A stretch of DNA of 41,490 nt from Pseudomonas sp. MWU13-2100 (GTDB taxonomy: Bacteria > Pseudomonadota > Gammaproteobacteria > Pseudomonadales > Pseudomonadaceae). The DNA lies in contig NZ_JALLIX010000054.1 in NCBI RefSeq assembly GCF_023242365.1, positions 1 through 41,490 on the forward strand. Direction: 5' to 3'. The position numbers and the translations under genes are program-made. Below the pieces are notes generated by a model. It saw only the letters and a program-made list of their open reading frames with translations, was not told the origin of the DNA and ran no database searches. Numbering within the stretch: position 1 is the stretch's first letter; the number at the start of each line of letters is the position of its first letter. Shown one piece after another: positions 1 through 8,053 of this stretch.

Positions 1-21
1 ACCCACGGCGCACGCCACTCC

Positions 22-48
22 CTGTGGGAGCGGAGCTTGCCCGCGAAG
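22..48. repeat. REP half-site
   Basis: A single arm of the GTGGGAGCGGAGCTTGCCCG type of Pseudomonas REP sequence, found as complete inverted pairs at 17685-17760 and 24254-24328. No opposing arm is visible before the actP terminator, so this is either a solitary REP or the end of a pair whose other arm lies left of the window. Confidence 0.7.
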
Positions 49-109
49 AGGCCCTGCCAGACAACAGAAGACTCAACGCACCACCCGGCCAGTACAGTGA
101 CACTCGAAC

Positions 110-142
110 AAAAATGCCCCGGTCTCTCGACCGGGGCATTTC
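110..142 (-). terminator. Rho-independent terminator of the yjcH-actP operon
   Basis: Arms 112-124 and 129-141 form a 13-bp stem (AAATGCCCCGGTC with its complement) around a 4-nt loop. On the minus strand the stem is followed by a run of T. It lies about 37 bp beyond the actP stop codon. The plus strand also ends in TTT, so it may work weakly in both directions. Confidence 0.85.
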
Positions 143-178
143 CTGGATGCAGCTTATCTATAGAAACCCGTACAACCC

Positions 179-1837
179 TTAGTGAGCAACCGCCCCACTC
201 GCCCCCAAACCGGTCTGCGAACGCACGAACTGCGGGAAGAACAGCGCCCGCTCGTTATCGGCCGCCGTCGACTTGTCGGTAATGGAGAAGAACCAGATCC
301 CGACGAACGCAATGGCCATCGAGAACAGCGCCGGATACTCATACGGGAAGATAGCCTTCTCGTGATGCATGATCTGCACCCAGATGGTTGGCCCCAGGAT
401 CATCAGCCCTACCGCACTGACCAGGCCCATCCAGCCGCCGATCATCGCGCCACGGGTGGTCAGCTTCTTCCAGTACATGGAAAGCAGCAGCACCGGGAAG
501 TTGCAGCTGGCAGCAATCGAGAACGCCAGGCCGACCATGAACGCGATGTTCTGGCTTTCGAACAGGATGCCGAGGCCGATCGCCAACACGCCGAGGGCGA
601 TGGTGGTGATCTTCGAGACACGGATCTCATCCTTTTCGTTGGCCTTGCCCTTCTTGATCACGCTGGCATACAGGTCATGGGACACCGCCGAGGCACCGGC
701 CAGGGTCAGACCGGCCACCACCGCGAGGATGGTGGCAAAGGCCACCGCCGAGATAAAGCCAAGGAAGAGGTTGCCGCCGACCGCGTTGGCCAGGTGCACC
801 GCCGCCATGTTGCTACCGCCAAGCAACGCACCCGCGGCATCCTTGAACGCCGGGTTGGTGCTGACCAGCAGGATCGCGCCAAAACCGATGATAAAGGTCA
901 GAATGTAGAAGTAGCCGATGAAACCGGTGGCATACAACACGCTCTTGCGCGCTTCCTTCGCATCACTCACGGTGAAGAAGCGCATCAGGATGTGTGGCAG
1001 GCCGGCAGTACCGAACATCAGCGCCAGCCCCAACGAGAAGGCCGAGACCGGATCCTTCACCAGGCCACCAGGGCTCATGATCGCCTCACCCTTGGGGTGA
1101 ACCTTGATCGCTTCGGAAAACAGCACGTTGAAGTCGAAGTTGACGTGCTTCATCACCATCAGCGCCATGAACGAGGCACCGGACAGCAACAGCACCGCCT
1201 TGATGATCTGTACCCAGGTGGTCGCCAGCATGCCGCCGAACAGCACATAGAGGCACATCAGGATCCCCACCAGGATCACCGCCACGTAGTAGTCCAGGCC
1301 GAACAGCAGCTGGATCAGCTTGCCGGCGCCGACCATCTGGGCGATCAGGTAGAAGGACACCACCACCAGCGACCCGCAGGCCGACAGAGAGCGGATCTGG
1401 GCCTGCCCGAGGCGATAGGACGCCACATCGGCAAAGGTGTACTTGCCCAGGTTGCGCAGGCGCTCGGCGATCAGGAACAGAATGATCGGCCAGCCCACCA
1501 GGAAGCCGATGGAGTAGATCAGGCCATCATAGCCCGAGGTGTAGACCAGCGCGGAAATCCCCAGGAAGGACGCCGCCGACATGTAGTCACCGGCGATCGC
1601 CAGGCCGTTCTGCAAACCGGTGATCTTGCCGCCCGCCGCGTAGTAGTCGGCGGCCGACTTGTTGCGCTTGGAGGCCCAGTAGGTGATGCACAGGGTGGCG
1701 CCGACGAACACCACGAACATCGCGATGGCCGACACATTGAGAGGTTGCTTGTGCACTTCGCCGGTCAGGGCGTCAGCCGCCAGGACCAGGGGCGCGAAGG
1801 CCGAGCCGGCCAATACTGCCAATAGACGCCGGATCAT
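179..1837 (-). CDS. actP: Cation/acetate symporter ActP
   Basis: A 552-residue sodium:solute symporter (SSS family) that takes up acetate and other short monocarboxylates across the inner membrane. The N-terminus MIRRLLAVLAGSAFAPLVLA looks like a signal peptide, as in E. coli ActP, followed by about 13 hydrophobic segments. The GDYMSAASFLGISALVYTSG stretch is typical of the family. The open frame continues 117 codons upstream, but I start at the ATG at 1837 because it overlaps the yjcH stop as ATGA, the classical arrangement of this pair. Pairing with a DUF485 protein makes the acetate-permease assignment firm. In pseudomonads the pair is usually under acetate-responsive CrbS/CrbR-type control (family knowledge, not seen here). 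Confidence 0.95.
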   Translation of the reverse strand: MIRRLLAVLAGSAFAPLVLAADALTGEVHKQPLNVSAIAMFVVFVGATLCITYWASKRNKSAADYYAAGGKITGLQNGLAIAGDYMSAASFLGISALVYTSGYDGLIYSIGFLVGWPIILFLIAERLRNLGKYTFADVASYRLGQAQIRSLSACGSLVVVSFYLIAQMVGAGKLIQLLFGLDYYVAVILVGILMCLYVLFGGMLATTWVQIIKAVLLLSGASFMALMVMKHVNFDFNVLFSEAIKVHPKGEAIMSPGGLVKDPVSAFSLGLALMFGTAGLPHILMRFFTVSDAKEARKSVLYATGFIGYFYILTFIIGFGAILLVSTNPAFKDAAGALLGGSNMAAVHLANAVGGNLFLGFISAVAFATILAVVAGLTLAGASAVSHDLYASVIKKGKANEKDEIRVSKITTIALGVLAIGLGILFESQNIAFMVGLAFSIAASCNFPVLLLSMYWKKLTTRGAMIGGWMGLVSAVGLMILGPTIWVQIMHHEKAIFPYEYPALFSMAIAFVGIWFFSITDKSTAADNERALFFPQFVRSQTGLGASGAVAH

Positions 1838-2145
1838 TGTTGGGCCTCCTTGAGAATCGCCTTGTTCAGGTCGTCGAATTCGCCATTGGCGCGACGCACA
1901 TAGATGGCCGTCAGGACGAACGCCGAAACGATCAGTCCGACACCCAACGGGATACCCCAGGTGATGGAAGAGCCAGGACTGAGCTTGGCGCCCAGAATCT
2001 GCGGCCCGTAGGCGATCAACAGAATGAAAGCCGAGTAAAGCCCAAGCATGATCGCCGACAGTGTCCAGGCGAAGCGTTCCCGTTTCCTGACCAGCTCCTT
2101 GAAGCGGGGGCTGTTTTGAATCGAGAGGTAAATGCTGTCGTTCAT
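1834..2145 (-). CDS. yjcH: DUF485 membrane protein YjcH
   Basis: 103 residues with two hydrophobic segments (about 28-50 and 58-82) and the conserved N-terminal PRFKELVRKRERFAW block of DUF485. These proteins are encoded just upstream of ActP in many proteobacteria and are thought to accompany the permease; their mechanism is unknown. It overlaps actP by 4 nt. The start at 2145 is preceded by GAGGATAAAAACA, a usable ribosome binding site. The untranslated region upstream (2146-2280) must hold the operon promoter; I could not assign boxes with confidence. Confidence 0.92.
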   Translation of the reverse strand: MNDSIYLSIQNSPRFKELVRKRERFAWTLSAIMLGLYSAFILLIAYGPQILGAKLSPGSSITWGIPLGVGLIVSAFVLTAIYVRRANGEFDDLNKAILKEAQQ

Positions 2146-2283
2146 TGTTTTTATCCTCGCAGCACAGATGAGATGAAACGTTTTTCACTTTAGGCGGCTG
2201 GGGAAGCGAAACCAGACGACCTTAGTATTAGAACGACATTACCGTTTCGCCAGTTCTTGTCTGAAAGACCCTTTGCATGAGCT

Positions 2284-2356
2284 GGCCTGCCGGCGATGGC
2301 GGCAGGATGAACGCAGCAAGGCTCAGGGGCCTCATCGCCGGCAAGCCGGCTCCCAC
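2284..2356. repeat. Degenerate REP pair (GCCGGC type)
   Basis: The right arm CATCGCCGGCAAGCCGGCTC is well conserved. The left arm, around CTGCCGGCGATGGCGGC, is degraded. It sits between betX and the yjcH leader, outside both genes. Confidence 0.7.
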
Positions 2357-2368
2357 GGAGACTAGACG

Positions 2369-2407
2369 CAAAAAAGCCGCATGACACGGAGTCATGCGGC
2401 TTTTCGG
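2369..2407 (-). terminator. Rho-independent terminator of betX, bidirectional
   Basis: An 11-bp perfect stem (AGCCGCATGAC at 2375-2385, complement at 2391-2401) with a 5-nt loop. It is flanked by a run of A on the left (T run for minus-strand transcripts) and TTTT on the right. It lies about 25 bp beyond the betX stop. Confidence 0.9.
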
Positions 2408-2429
2408 TGGGACTATGCTGGCAGGTGGG

Positions 2430-3281
2430 TTACTTGGTCCACTCGGCTACGCGATCCGGATGCTTGGCAACCCAATCCTTGGCCGCAGCATCCGGCTTGG
2501 CACCATCCTGGATGGCCAGCATGACTTCGCCGATCTCATCCTTGGAGGCCCACTGGAACTTCTTCAGGAACGCCGCCACTTCCGGCGCTTTCTTGTCCAG
2601 CTCCTTGCTGCCGATGCTGTCGACGGTTTCAGCCGCGCCATAGACGCCTTTCGGGTCATCCAGGAAGCGCAGCTTCCACTTGGCGAACATCCAGTGCGGC
2701 ACCCAACCGGTCACGACAATGGATTCGTGTTTCTTCTCGGCCCGGGCCAATTCAGAAATCATCGCCGCACCCGAACTGGCTTGCAGCTTGTAGTCCAGAC
2801 CGTAATCCTTGATCGCCTGGTCGGTCTTGAGCATCACGCCTGAACCCGCGTCGATGCCGACGATCTTGTTCTTGTAGGTGGCGTCACCCTTCAGGTCAGC
2901 GATGGATTTGGCCGTGACATACTCCGGTACGATCAGGCCGATCTTGGCGTCCTTGAAGTTGGGGCCATAGTCGACCACCTTATCCTTGTTCTTGGCCCAA
3001 TATTCACCGTGGGTCACCGGCAGCCAAGCCGAGAGCATGGCATCAAGCTTGCCCGTGGCAACGCCCTGCCACATGATCCCGGTCGCCACGGCCTCCAGCT
3101 TCACGTCATAGCCCAACTTCTGTTTGATCACCTCGGCCGCGACATTGGTGGTCGCAACACTGTCGGACCAACCATCGACATAACCGATGGTCACTTCCTT
3201 GCCAGCAGCACTTACCATGGTAGAGCTGATCGCCAGCGCCAGAACCGCACCAGCGCCTAAGAGTCGTCGCATCTTCATCAT
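2430..3281 (-). CDS. betX: Glycine-betaine ABC transporter binding protein (orphan)
   Basis: About 283 residues. A signal peptide (MKMRRLLGAGAVLALAISSTM.., cleavage near VSA/AG) is followed by an OpuAC/ProX-type domain beginning KEVTIGYVDGWSDSVATTNV. No permease or ATPase is adjacent, as for the orphan binding proteins CaiX and BetX, which share the CbcVW core transporter in P. aeruginosa. The position beside yjcH-actP matches my memory of PA3236 (betX). ATGs occur at 3281, 3278 and 3272. GGGGAAG lies 2 nt before the first, so translation may really begin at the second or third. Betaine specificity is inferred from family and context; choline or carnitine cannot be excluded. Confidence 0.85.
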   Translation of the reverse strand: MMKMRRLLGAGAVLALAISSTMVSAAGKEVTIGYVDGWSDSVATTNVAAEVIKQKLGYDVKLEAVATGIMWQGVATGKLDAMLSAWLPVTHGEYWAKNKDKVVDYGPNFKDAKIGLIVPEYVTAKSIADLKGDATYKNKIVGIDAGSGVMLKTDQAIKDYGLDYKLQASSGAAMISELARAEKKHESIVVTGWVPHWMFAKWKLRFLDDPKGVYGAAETVDSIGSKELDKKAPEVAAFLKKFQWASKDEIGEVMLAIQDGAKPDAAAKDWVAKHPDRVAEWTK

Positions 3282-3609
3282 TACTTCCCCGAAATGCTGC
3301 ACCCGACGACTGCCGGGCGACGTCAACGTATTGTTATAGTGCATGGCGCCCCCATCACGCCTCACCCGTAAACCCGTACGATCATCAGCGGAGTTCTGAC
3401 GCCCCGATCATCAACCTGCCTCGCCCATCGACCTGCTCTGACAGCGACCTCAAGACAACGAGAAACGACATCAGAACGCCAGCAATCGGAGGCTTGGGAA
3501 ATCCCCTCATTTTATTGCGCTCGAACTTTGCATGACAAAATACTGCTGGGGCCCTGGGACGGGGGAAATCCGGGTAATATGCGCGGCTTTGTTCCCATAC
3601 GGCCCGACC
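3282..3609. other. Intergenic region between divergent betX and the GH17 gene
   Basis: 328 bp with no gene that I can support. It must hold two divergent promoters. A TAATAT at 3575-3580 could be a -10 element for the plus-strand gene, but no good -35 is present at the right distance. No REP, palindrome or RNA gene was seen. Confidence 0.5.
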
Positions 3610-5169
3610 ATGTCCGCCACTGCCCGTTTCCCGCTCCAGCCTTATCTGTTCGCCTGCCTGCTCGGGCTTCTTGCACTCGGTGGCTTCTGGTATGGCCTCG
3701 GCCAGCCGGTGATCCTGCCCGATGCGGCGACCCCGACCCACAAGCTGCAATGCGCCTCCTATACCCCGTTCGCCAAGGACCAATCGCCCTTCGACCAGCC
3801 GTTCACCCCGCGCCTGGAACGCATGGACGCCGACCTGGCACTGCTGGCAACGCGCTTCGAGTGCATTCGCACCTACTCCATGACCGGCCTCGAGGCCCTG
3901 CCGGATCTGGCGCGCAAGCACGGCTTGAAGATGATGATCGGCGCCTGGGTCAGCAGTGACCCGCTGGCCACCGAGAAGGAAGTCGACGCCCTGATCGCCT
4001 CGGCCAACGCCAACGCCGATGTGGTCAGTGCGGTAATCGTCGGTAACGAAGCCCTGCTGCGCAAGGAGGTCACCGGCGACCGACTGGTCAAGCTGATCCA
4101 CAAGGTCAAGGCCAACGTGAAGCAACCGGTGACCTACGCCGATGTCTGGGAGTTCTGGCTCAAGCATCCGCAGGTCGCCCCGGCCGTGGACTTCCTGACC
4201 ATTCATCTGCTGCCGTACTGGGAAGATGAGCCTGCCGGTATCGACCGCGCCCTCGAACATGTCGCCCAGGTACGCGAAATATTCGGCAAGCGGTTCGCGC
4301 CCAAGGACATCCTGATCGGTGAAACCGGCTGGCCGAGCGAAGGCCGCCAGCGCGAAACCGCCCTGCCGAGCCGGGTCAACGAAGCGAAGTTCATTCGCGG
4401 CTTTGTCAGCCTGGCCGAGCAGAACGGCTGGCACTACAACCTGATCGAGGCATTCGACCAACCGTGGAAACGCGGTAGCGAAGGCGCGGTCGGCGGCTAC
4501 TGGGGGCTGTTCGATGCCGACCGCCAGGACAAGGCCGTGTTGGCCGGGCCGGTTTCGAACCTGCCGCAATGGCCGCGTTGGCTGGGCTTCGGCGGGCTGA
4601 TTTTCCTGGGTACCTTGCTGCTGGCCGGGCGAGCCCGCAGCACGCGGGCGGCGCTGTTGTTGCCACTGCTGGGGGCGCTGGCCGGCTGTTCCATCGGTGC
4701 CTGGGGCGAGTTGGCGCGGGTGACCAGCCGATTTACCGGTGAGTGGATCTGGGCCGGCTTGCTGGTGGTGTTGAACCTGCTGGTGCTGGCGTATGCGGCG
4801 CTGGCCCTGGGTAGCCAGGCGGGCTGGCGCGTCGGCCTGTTCAGATTGCTGGAGCGACGCGCCGGCTGGCTGCTGGCGGGGGCGGGCTTTGCCGCGGCGG
4901 TGATGATGCTGGAGTTGGTGTTCGATCCACGTTATCGCAGCTTCCCGAGCGCGGCCTTGCTCTTGCCGGCGCTGGTATTCCTGGTGCGTCCGGTGCGCGG
5001 TCCGCGTCGGGAGCTGGGACTGCTGGCACTGATCATCGGCGCCGGTATTGCTCCGCAGCTGTATCGCGAGGGCCTGGCAAACCAGCAGGCTTGGGGTTGG
5101 GCGCTGGTCAGCGTGCTGATGGTGGCCGCGCTGTGGCGCGCCAGGCGTCAAATGTCCTTTCAGATTTGA
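3610..5169 (+). CDS. Membrane-anchored glycoside hydrolase family 17 protein (beta-glucanase / glucan transferase-like)
   Basis: 519 residues. An N-terminal membrane anchor (about residues 10-30) leads into a GH17 (beta/alpha)8 domain to about residue 315, followed by six or so hydrophobic segments in the C-terminal third. Both catalytic glutamates are visible: E147 in IVGNEAL (acid/base) and E238 in GETGWPS (nucleophile). Related Pseudomonas proteins are often annotated as beta-(1,6)-glucan synthase or endo-1,3-beta-glucanase. A role in periplasmic or exported beta-glucan remodelling is plausible, but linkage and direction of reaction are not readable. The start at 3610 was chosen because it gives a clean signal anchor; no strong Shine-Dalgarno is present. 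It is not part of the PAO1-like gene order and may be a local addition. Confidence 0.8.
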   Translation: MSATARFPLQPYLFACLLGLLALGGFWYGLGQPVILPDAATPTHKLQCASYTPFAKDQSPFDQPFTPRLERMDADLALLATRFECIRTYSMTGLEALPDLARKHGLKMMIGAWVSSDPLATEKEVDALIASANANADVVSAVIVGNEALLRKEVTGDRLVKLIHKVKANVKQPVTYADVWEFWLKHPQVAPAVDFLTIHLLPYWEDEPAGIDRALEHVAQVREIFGKRFAPKDILIGETGWPSEGRQRETALPSRVNEAKFIRGFVSLAEQNGWHYNLIEAFDQPWKRGSEGAVGGYWGLFDADRQDKAVLAGPVSNLPQWPRWLGFGGLIFLGTLLLAGRARSTRAALLLPLLGALAGCSIGAWGELARVTSRFTGEWIWAGLLVVLNLLVLAYAALALGSQAGWRVGLFRLLERRAGWLLAGAGFAAAVMMLELVFDPRYRSFPSAALLLPALVFLVRPVRGPRRELGLLALIIGAGIAPQLYREGLANQQAWGWALVSVLMVAALWRARRQMSFQI

Positions 5170-5176
5170 GATCGCC

Positions 5177-5557
5177 TTAACTGGCGGACACTGAATCACG
5201 CGGTGCCCGCACCAACCGCAACCCGGCAATCACCAGCGCAAACACCGCCAACGTGGTGTTGTACAGCGCCAGCGCCGGAAATCCGGCCAACAGCGCCAGT
5301 ACCGCCAAGCCCCGCCCCAAACGTCCCGGCACCACAAAAGCCAGCAACGCCGCGACCAACGCCGTCCAGCCCAGGGCCTTGAAGTGGATCAACCACCCCA
5401 GGCTGGAACGCGCCTGGCACTGCCAGCGCGACGCCTCATCCAGGCACAGCCCGACCCACTGCCCGTCCTCCATCAATCCATAACGCACGCCATAACTGGC
5501 AGCCAGCCACAACAGCAGGAGAACAAGCAGTAGAACCAGCGGTAAACGGCGAGACAT
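5177..5557 (-). CDS. Small inner-membrane protein of unknown function
   Basis: 126 residues starting MSRRLPLVLLLVLLLLWLAA. There is one N-terminal hydrophobic segment, a short loop containing two cysteines (LCLDEASRWQC), and three more hydrophobic stretches towards the C-terminus. I do not recognise the family. The start at 5557 is preceded by CGGAGTTGTCC. It converges with the GH17 gene, with 7 bp between the stops and no terminator hairpin visible. Confidence 0.75.
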   Translation of the reverse strand: MSRRLPLVLLLVLLLLWLAASYGVRYGLMEDGQWVGLCLDEASRWQCQARSSLGWLIHFKALGWTALVAALLAFVVPGRLGRGLAVLALLAGFPALALYNTTLAVFALVIAGLRLVRAPRDSVSAS

Positions 5558-5794
5558 GGACAACTCCGATAAGCGAAAACGGCGCCCAGCATAATCGCCA
5601 GAAGCGCCTATGCAAGCGCTCGCCACACATAACTGTTCGGCAAACTGCGGCAACGTGTATCGTTGCCGGGCAATTACCCGTCGCAACCCCATCTAAAATG
5701 CTTTTTTTAGCGTCGGGACATGGCACTTCGGCAGTACCCCAGTGGTCATAGCCTGCGAACCTCATTCAGTGCTTTCCTTCAAAGGGATGTAGTC

Positions 5795-7093
5795 ATGCTC
5801 CGTTCTCTGCGCCTCGCTGCCTTTATCGGCGGTCTCATTCTGAGTGCGTCCGCCCTGGCAGTCGATGTCGATGCCGCCAGCTATGGCTACCCGTTGACCA
5901 ACCCGTTCGAAGCGACTATCGCCACCACGCCGCCGGCGCTGCGACCGAAACTGCCCGACGACGACAGCATCCACCAGGCCGACTACAGCCTAAAGCTGCG
6001 CCCCGAGCGCGACTTCATCCTCCCGGACAATTTCTGGGCGGTGAAGAAACTCACCTACCGCCTGGCCCGGCAGGATCACCCGGCGCCACTGATTTTCCTG
6101 ATTTCCGGCACCGGCGCACGCTATGACAGCAGCATCAACGAGTACCTGAAGAAGCTCTATTACCAGGCCGGCTACCACGTCGTGCAGTTGTCGTCGCCCA
6201 CCAGCTTCGACTTCATGAGCGCCGCCTCGCGCTTCGCCACCCCCGGCATCAGCCAGGAAGACGCCGAGGACATGTACCGGGTCATGCAGGCCGTACGCGC
6301 CCAGCACCCGAAACTGCCGGTCACCGAGTACTACCTCACCGGCTACAGCCTCGGCGCCCTCGACGCGGCGTTTGTCAGCAAACTGGATGAAACCCGGCGC
6401 AGCTTCAACTTCAAGAAAGTCCTGCTGCTCAACCCGCCGGTCAACCTCTACACCTCGGTGACCAACCTGGACAAGCTGGTGCAGACCGAGGTCAAGGGCA
6501 TCAACAACACCACCACCTTCTATGAACTGGTGCTGGCCAAGCTGACCCGCTACTTCCAGCAGAAGGGCTACATCGACCTCAACGATGCCCTGCTCTACGA
6601 CTTCCAACACTCCAAGCAACACCTGACCAATGAACAGATGGCCATGTTGATCGGCACCACCTTCCGCTTTTCCGCGGCCGACATCGCCTTCACCTCGGAC
6701 CTGATCAACCGCCGCGGCCTGATCACACCGCCGAAGTACCCGATCAGCGAGGGCACCAGCCTGACGCCGATGTTCAAGCGCGCCCTGCAATGCGATTTCG
6801 ACTGTTACCTGACCGAACAGGTGATCCCGATGTGGCGCGCCCGTAGCGACGGCGGCAGCCTGCTGCAATTGATCGACCAGGTCAGTCTCTACGCACTCAA
6901 GGACTACCTGCACGACAGCCCGAAAATCGCCGTGATGCACAACGCCGACGACGTCATCCTCGGCCCTGGCGACCTCGGATTCCTGCGCAAAACCTTTGGC
7001 GATCGCCTGACGGTCTACCCCCATGGCGGCCACTGCGGCAACCTCAATTACCGCGTCAACGCCGACGCCATGCTGGAGTTCTTCCGTGGCTAA
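5795..7093 (+). CDS. Secreted alpha/beta-hydrolase, coupled to an MlaA-like gene
   Basis: 432 residues. A signal peptide (MLRSLRLAAFIGGLILSASA, cleavage near ALA/VD) precedes an alpha/beta-hydrolase fold with nucleophile S185 in GYSLGA and a likely acid at D385/D386 (HNADDVIL). H413 in YPHGGHCGN is a likely catalytic histidine. Homologues are frequently mislabelled serine/threonine kinase; no kinase motif is present. AAGGGAT lies upstream of the ATG at 5795. The stop overlaps the next gene by 8 nt, so the two are translationally coupled. Acting beside an MlaA-family outer-membrane lipid protein suggests a lipid or ester substrate in the envelope (inference). Confidence 0.85.
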   Translation: MLRSLRLAAFIGGLILSASALAVDVDAASYGYPLTNPFEATIATTPPALRPKLPDDDSIHQADYSLKLRPERDFILPDNFWAVKKLTYRLARQDHPAPLIFLISGTGARYDSSINEYLKKLYYQAGYHVVQLSSPTSFDFMSAASRFATPGISQEDAEDMYRVMQAVRAQHPKLPVTEYYLTGYSLGALDAAFVSKLDETRRSFNFKKVLLLNPPVNLYTSVTNLDKLVQTEVKGINNTTTFYELVLAKLTRYFQQKGYIDLNDALLYDFQHSKQHLTNEQMAMLIGTTFRFSAADIAFTSDLINRRGLITPPKYPISEGTSLTPMFKRALQCDFDCYLTEQVIPMWRARSDGGSLLQLIDQVSLYALKDYLHDSPKIAVMHNADDVILGPGDLGFLRKTFGDRLTVYPHGGHCGNLNYRVNADAMLEFFRG

Positions 7094-7874
7094 ATCTCTT
7101 TTGTTGATCGCAGCCTTGCTCTGCGCAACCCCTGCCCTGGCCGACAACAGCAAGGCCCACGACCCCGTGGTAACGGACCCGGATGGCTTCACCGAGCCGT
7201 TGAAAAAGCTCAAGTTCAATCCGGGCCTGGACCAGCGTGAATTCGAGCGTTCGACCCTCAACGCCCTGAGCGTCTACGACCCGCTGGAGTCCTGGAACCG
7301 CCGGGTCTACCACTTCAACTACCGCTTCGACGAGTGGGTGTTCCTGCCGGCGGTCAACGGCTACCGCTACGTCACGCCGACCTTCCTGCGCGAGGGCGTG
7401 AGCCACTTCTTCAGCAACCTGGGAGATGTCTCCAACCTGCTCAACAGCTTGTTCCAGTTCAAGGGCAAGCGGGCACTGGAAACCACCGGACGCCTGCTGC
7501 TCAACACCACCATCGGCGTTGCCGGCCTGTGGGACCCGGCGACCAAGATGGGCCTGCCACGGCAGACCGAAGACTTCGGCCAGACCCTGGGCTTCTACGG
7601 CGTACCGGGCGGGGCGTACCTGGTGCTGCCGTTCTTCGGGCCATCGAACCTGCGTGACACCGGCGGCCTGGTGTTCGACTTTGCCGCCGAATCGCAGATC
7701 AACTTCCTCAACGTCTCGCAGGTCAGCTCCGACCATCCGGAGATCTACCTGCTGGAGGCCATCGACAAGCGTTACACCACCAGCTTCCGTTATGGCCAGT
7801 TGAACTCGCCGTTCGAATACGAGAAAGTCCGTTACGTGTACACCGAGGCCCGCAAATTGCAGATCGCCGAATAA
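7086..7874 (+). CDS. MlaA/VacJ-family protein (paralogue with signal peptidase I-type signal)
   Basis: 262 residues. It carries the MlaA hallmark YDPLESWNRRVYHFN followed by the NLGDVSNLLN and RFLLNTTIG-like blocks (here GRLLLNTTIGVAGLWDPATK). MlaA forms an outer-membrane channel that withdraws misplaced phospholipid and passes it to MlaC. This copy starts at GTG 7086, inside the last codons of the hydrolase gene, with CTGGAG 7 nt upstream. The signal MAKSLLLIAALLCATPALAD ends in ALA rather than a clear lipobox; the Cys in ALLC lacks the usual small residues before it. The canonical mlaA is expected elsewhere in the genome, so this is probably a second paralogue (inference). Confidence 0.85.
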   Translation: MAKSLLLIAALLCATPALADNSKAHDPVVTDPDGFTEPLKKLKFNPGLDQREFERSTLNALSVYDPLESWNRRVYHFNYRFDEWVFLPAVNGYRYVTPTFLREGVSHFFSNLGDVSNLLNSLFQFKGKRALETTGRLLLNTTIGVAGLWDPATKMGLPRQTEDFGQTLGFYGVPGGAYLVLPFFGPSNLRDTGGLVFDFAAESQINFLNVSQVSSDHPEIYLLEAIDKRYTTSFRYGQLNSPFEYEKVRYVYTEARKLQIAE

Positions 7875-7900
7875 GCCCGGAGACTACAGGTGCCGGGCTT
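7873..7900 (+). terminator. Possible terminator after the MlaA-like gene
   Basis: An 8-bp perfect stem (AAGCCCGG and its complement) with a 12-nt loop immediately after the stop codon. No T run follows, so intrinsic termination is doubtful; the REP pair downstream may contribute. Confidence 0.35.
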
Positions 7901-7950
7901 GCCGCGCTGCCGGTCTGCTGAGACAACGGATTCTTTAAAACGCCACAAAA

Positions 7951-8040
7951 CCTGTAGGAGCCCGGCTTGCCGGCGATGAGATCCTTAAGTCTTGCATCGC
8001 CCTTACGGCCGCCATCGCTGGCAAGCCGGGCTCCTACAAG
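7951..8040. repeat. Inverted REP pair (GTAGGAGCCCGGCTTGCC type)
   Basis: Left arm CTGTAGGAGCCCGGCTTGCC and right arm GGCAAGCCGGGCTCCTACA are nearly perfect complements separated by about 50 bp. It sits between convergent genes. Confidence 0.9.
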
Positions 8041-8053
8041 ATCCGGGGTGTTC

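Noticed and set aside
182..1825. 547-codon plus-strand frame across actP
   Set aside because: Composition (His/Gln/Arg-rich) is typical of an antisense shadow of a membrane protein; actP is unambiguous on the other strand.
3385..5229. 614-codon minus frame across the GH17 gene
   Set aside because: Antisense shadow; the plus strand shows both catalytic glutamates of GH17.
5795..7093. Serine/threonine kinase, as relatives are sometimes labelled
   Set aside because: No kinase motifs; signal peptide and GYSLGA nucleophile elbow show an alpha/beta hydrolase.
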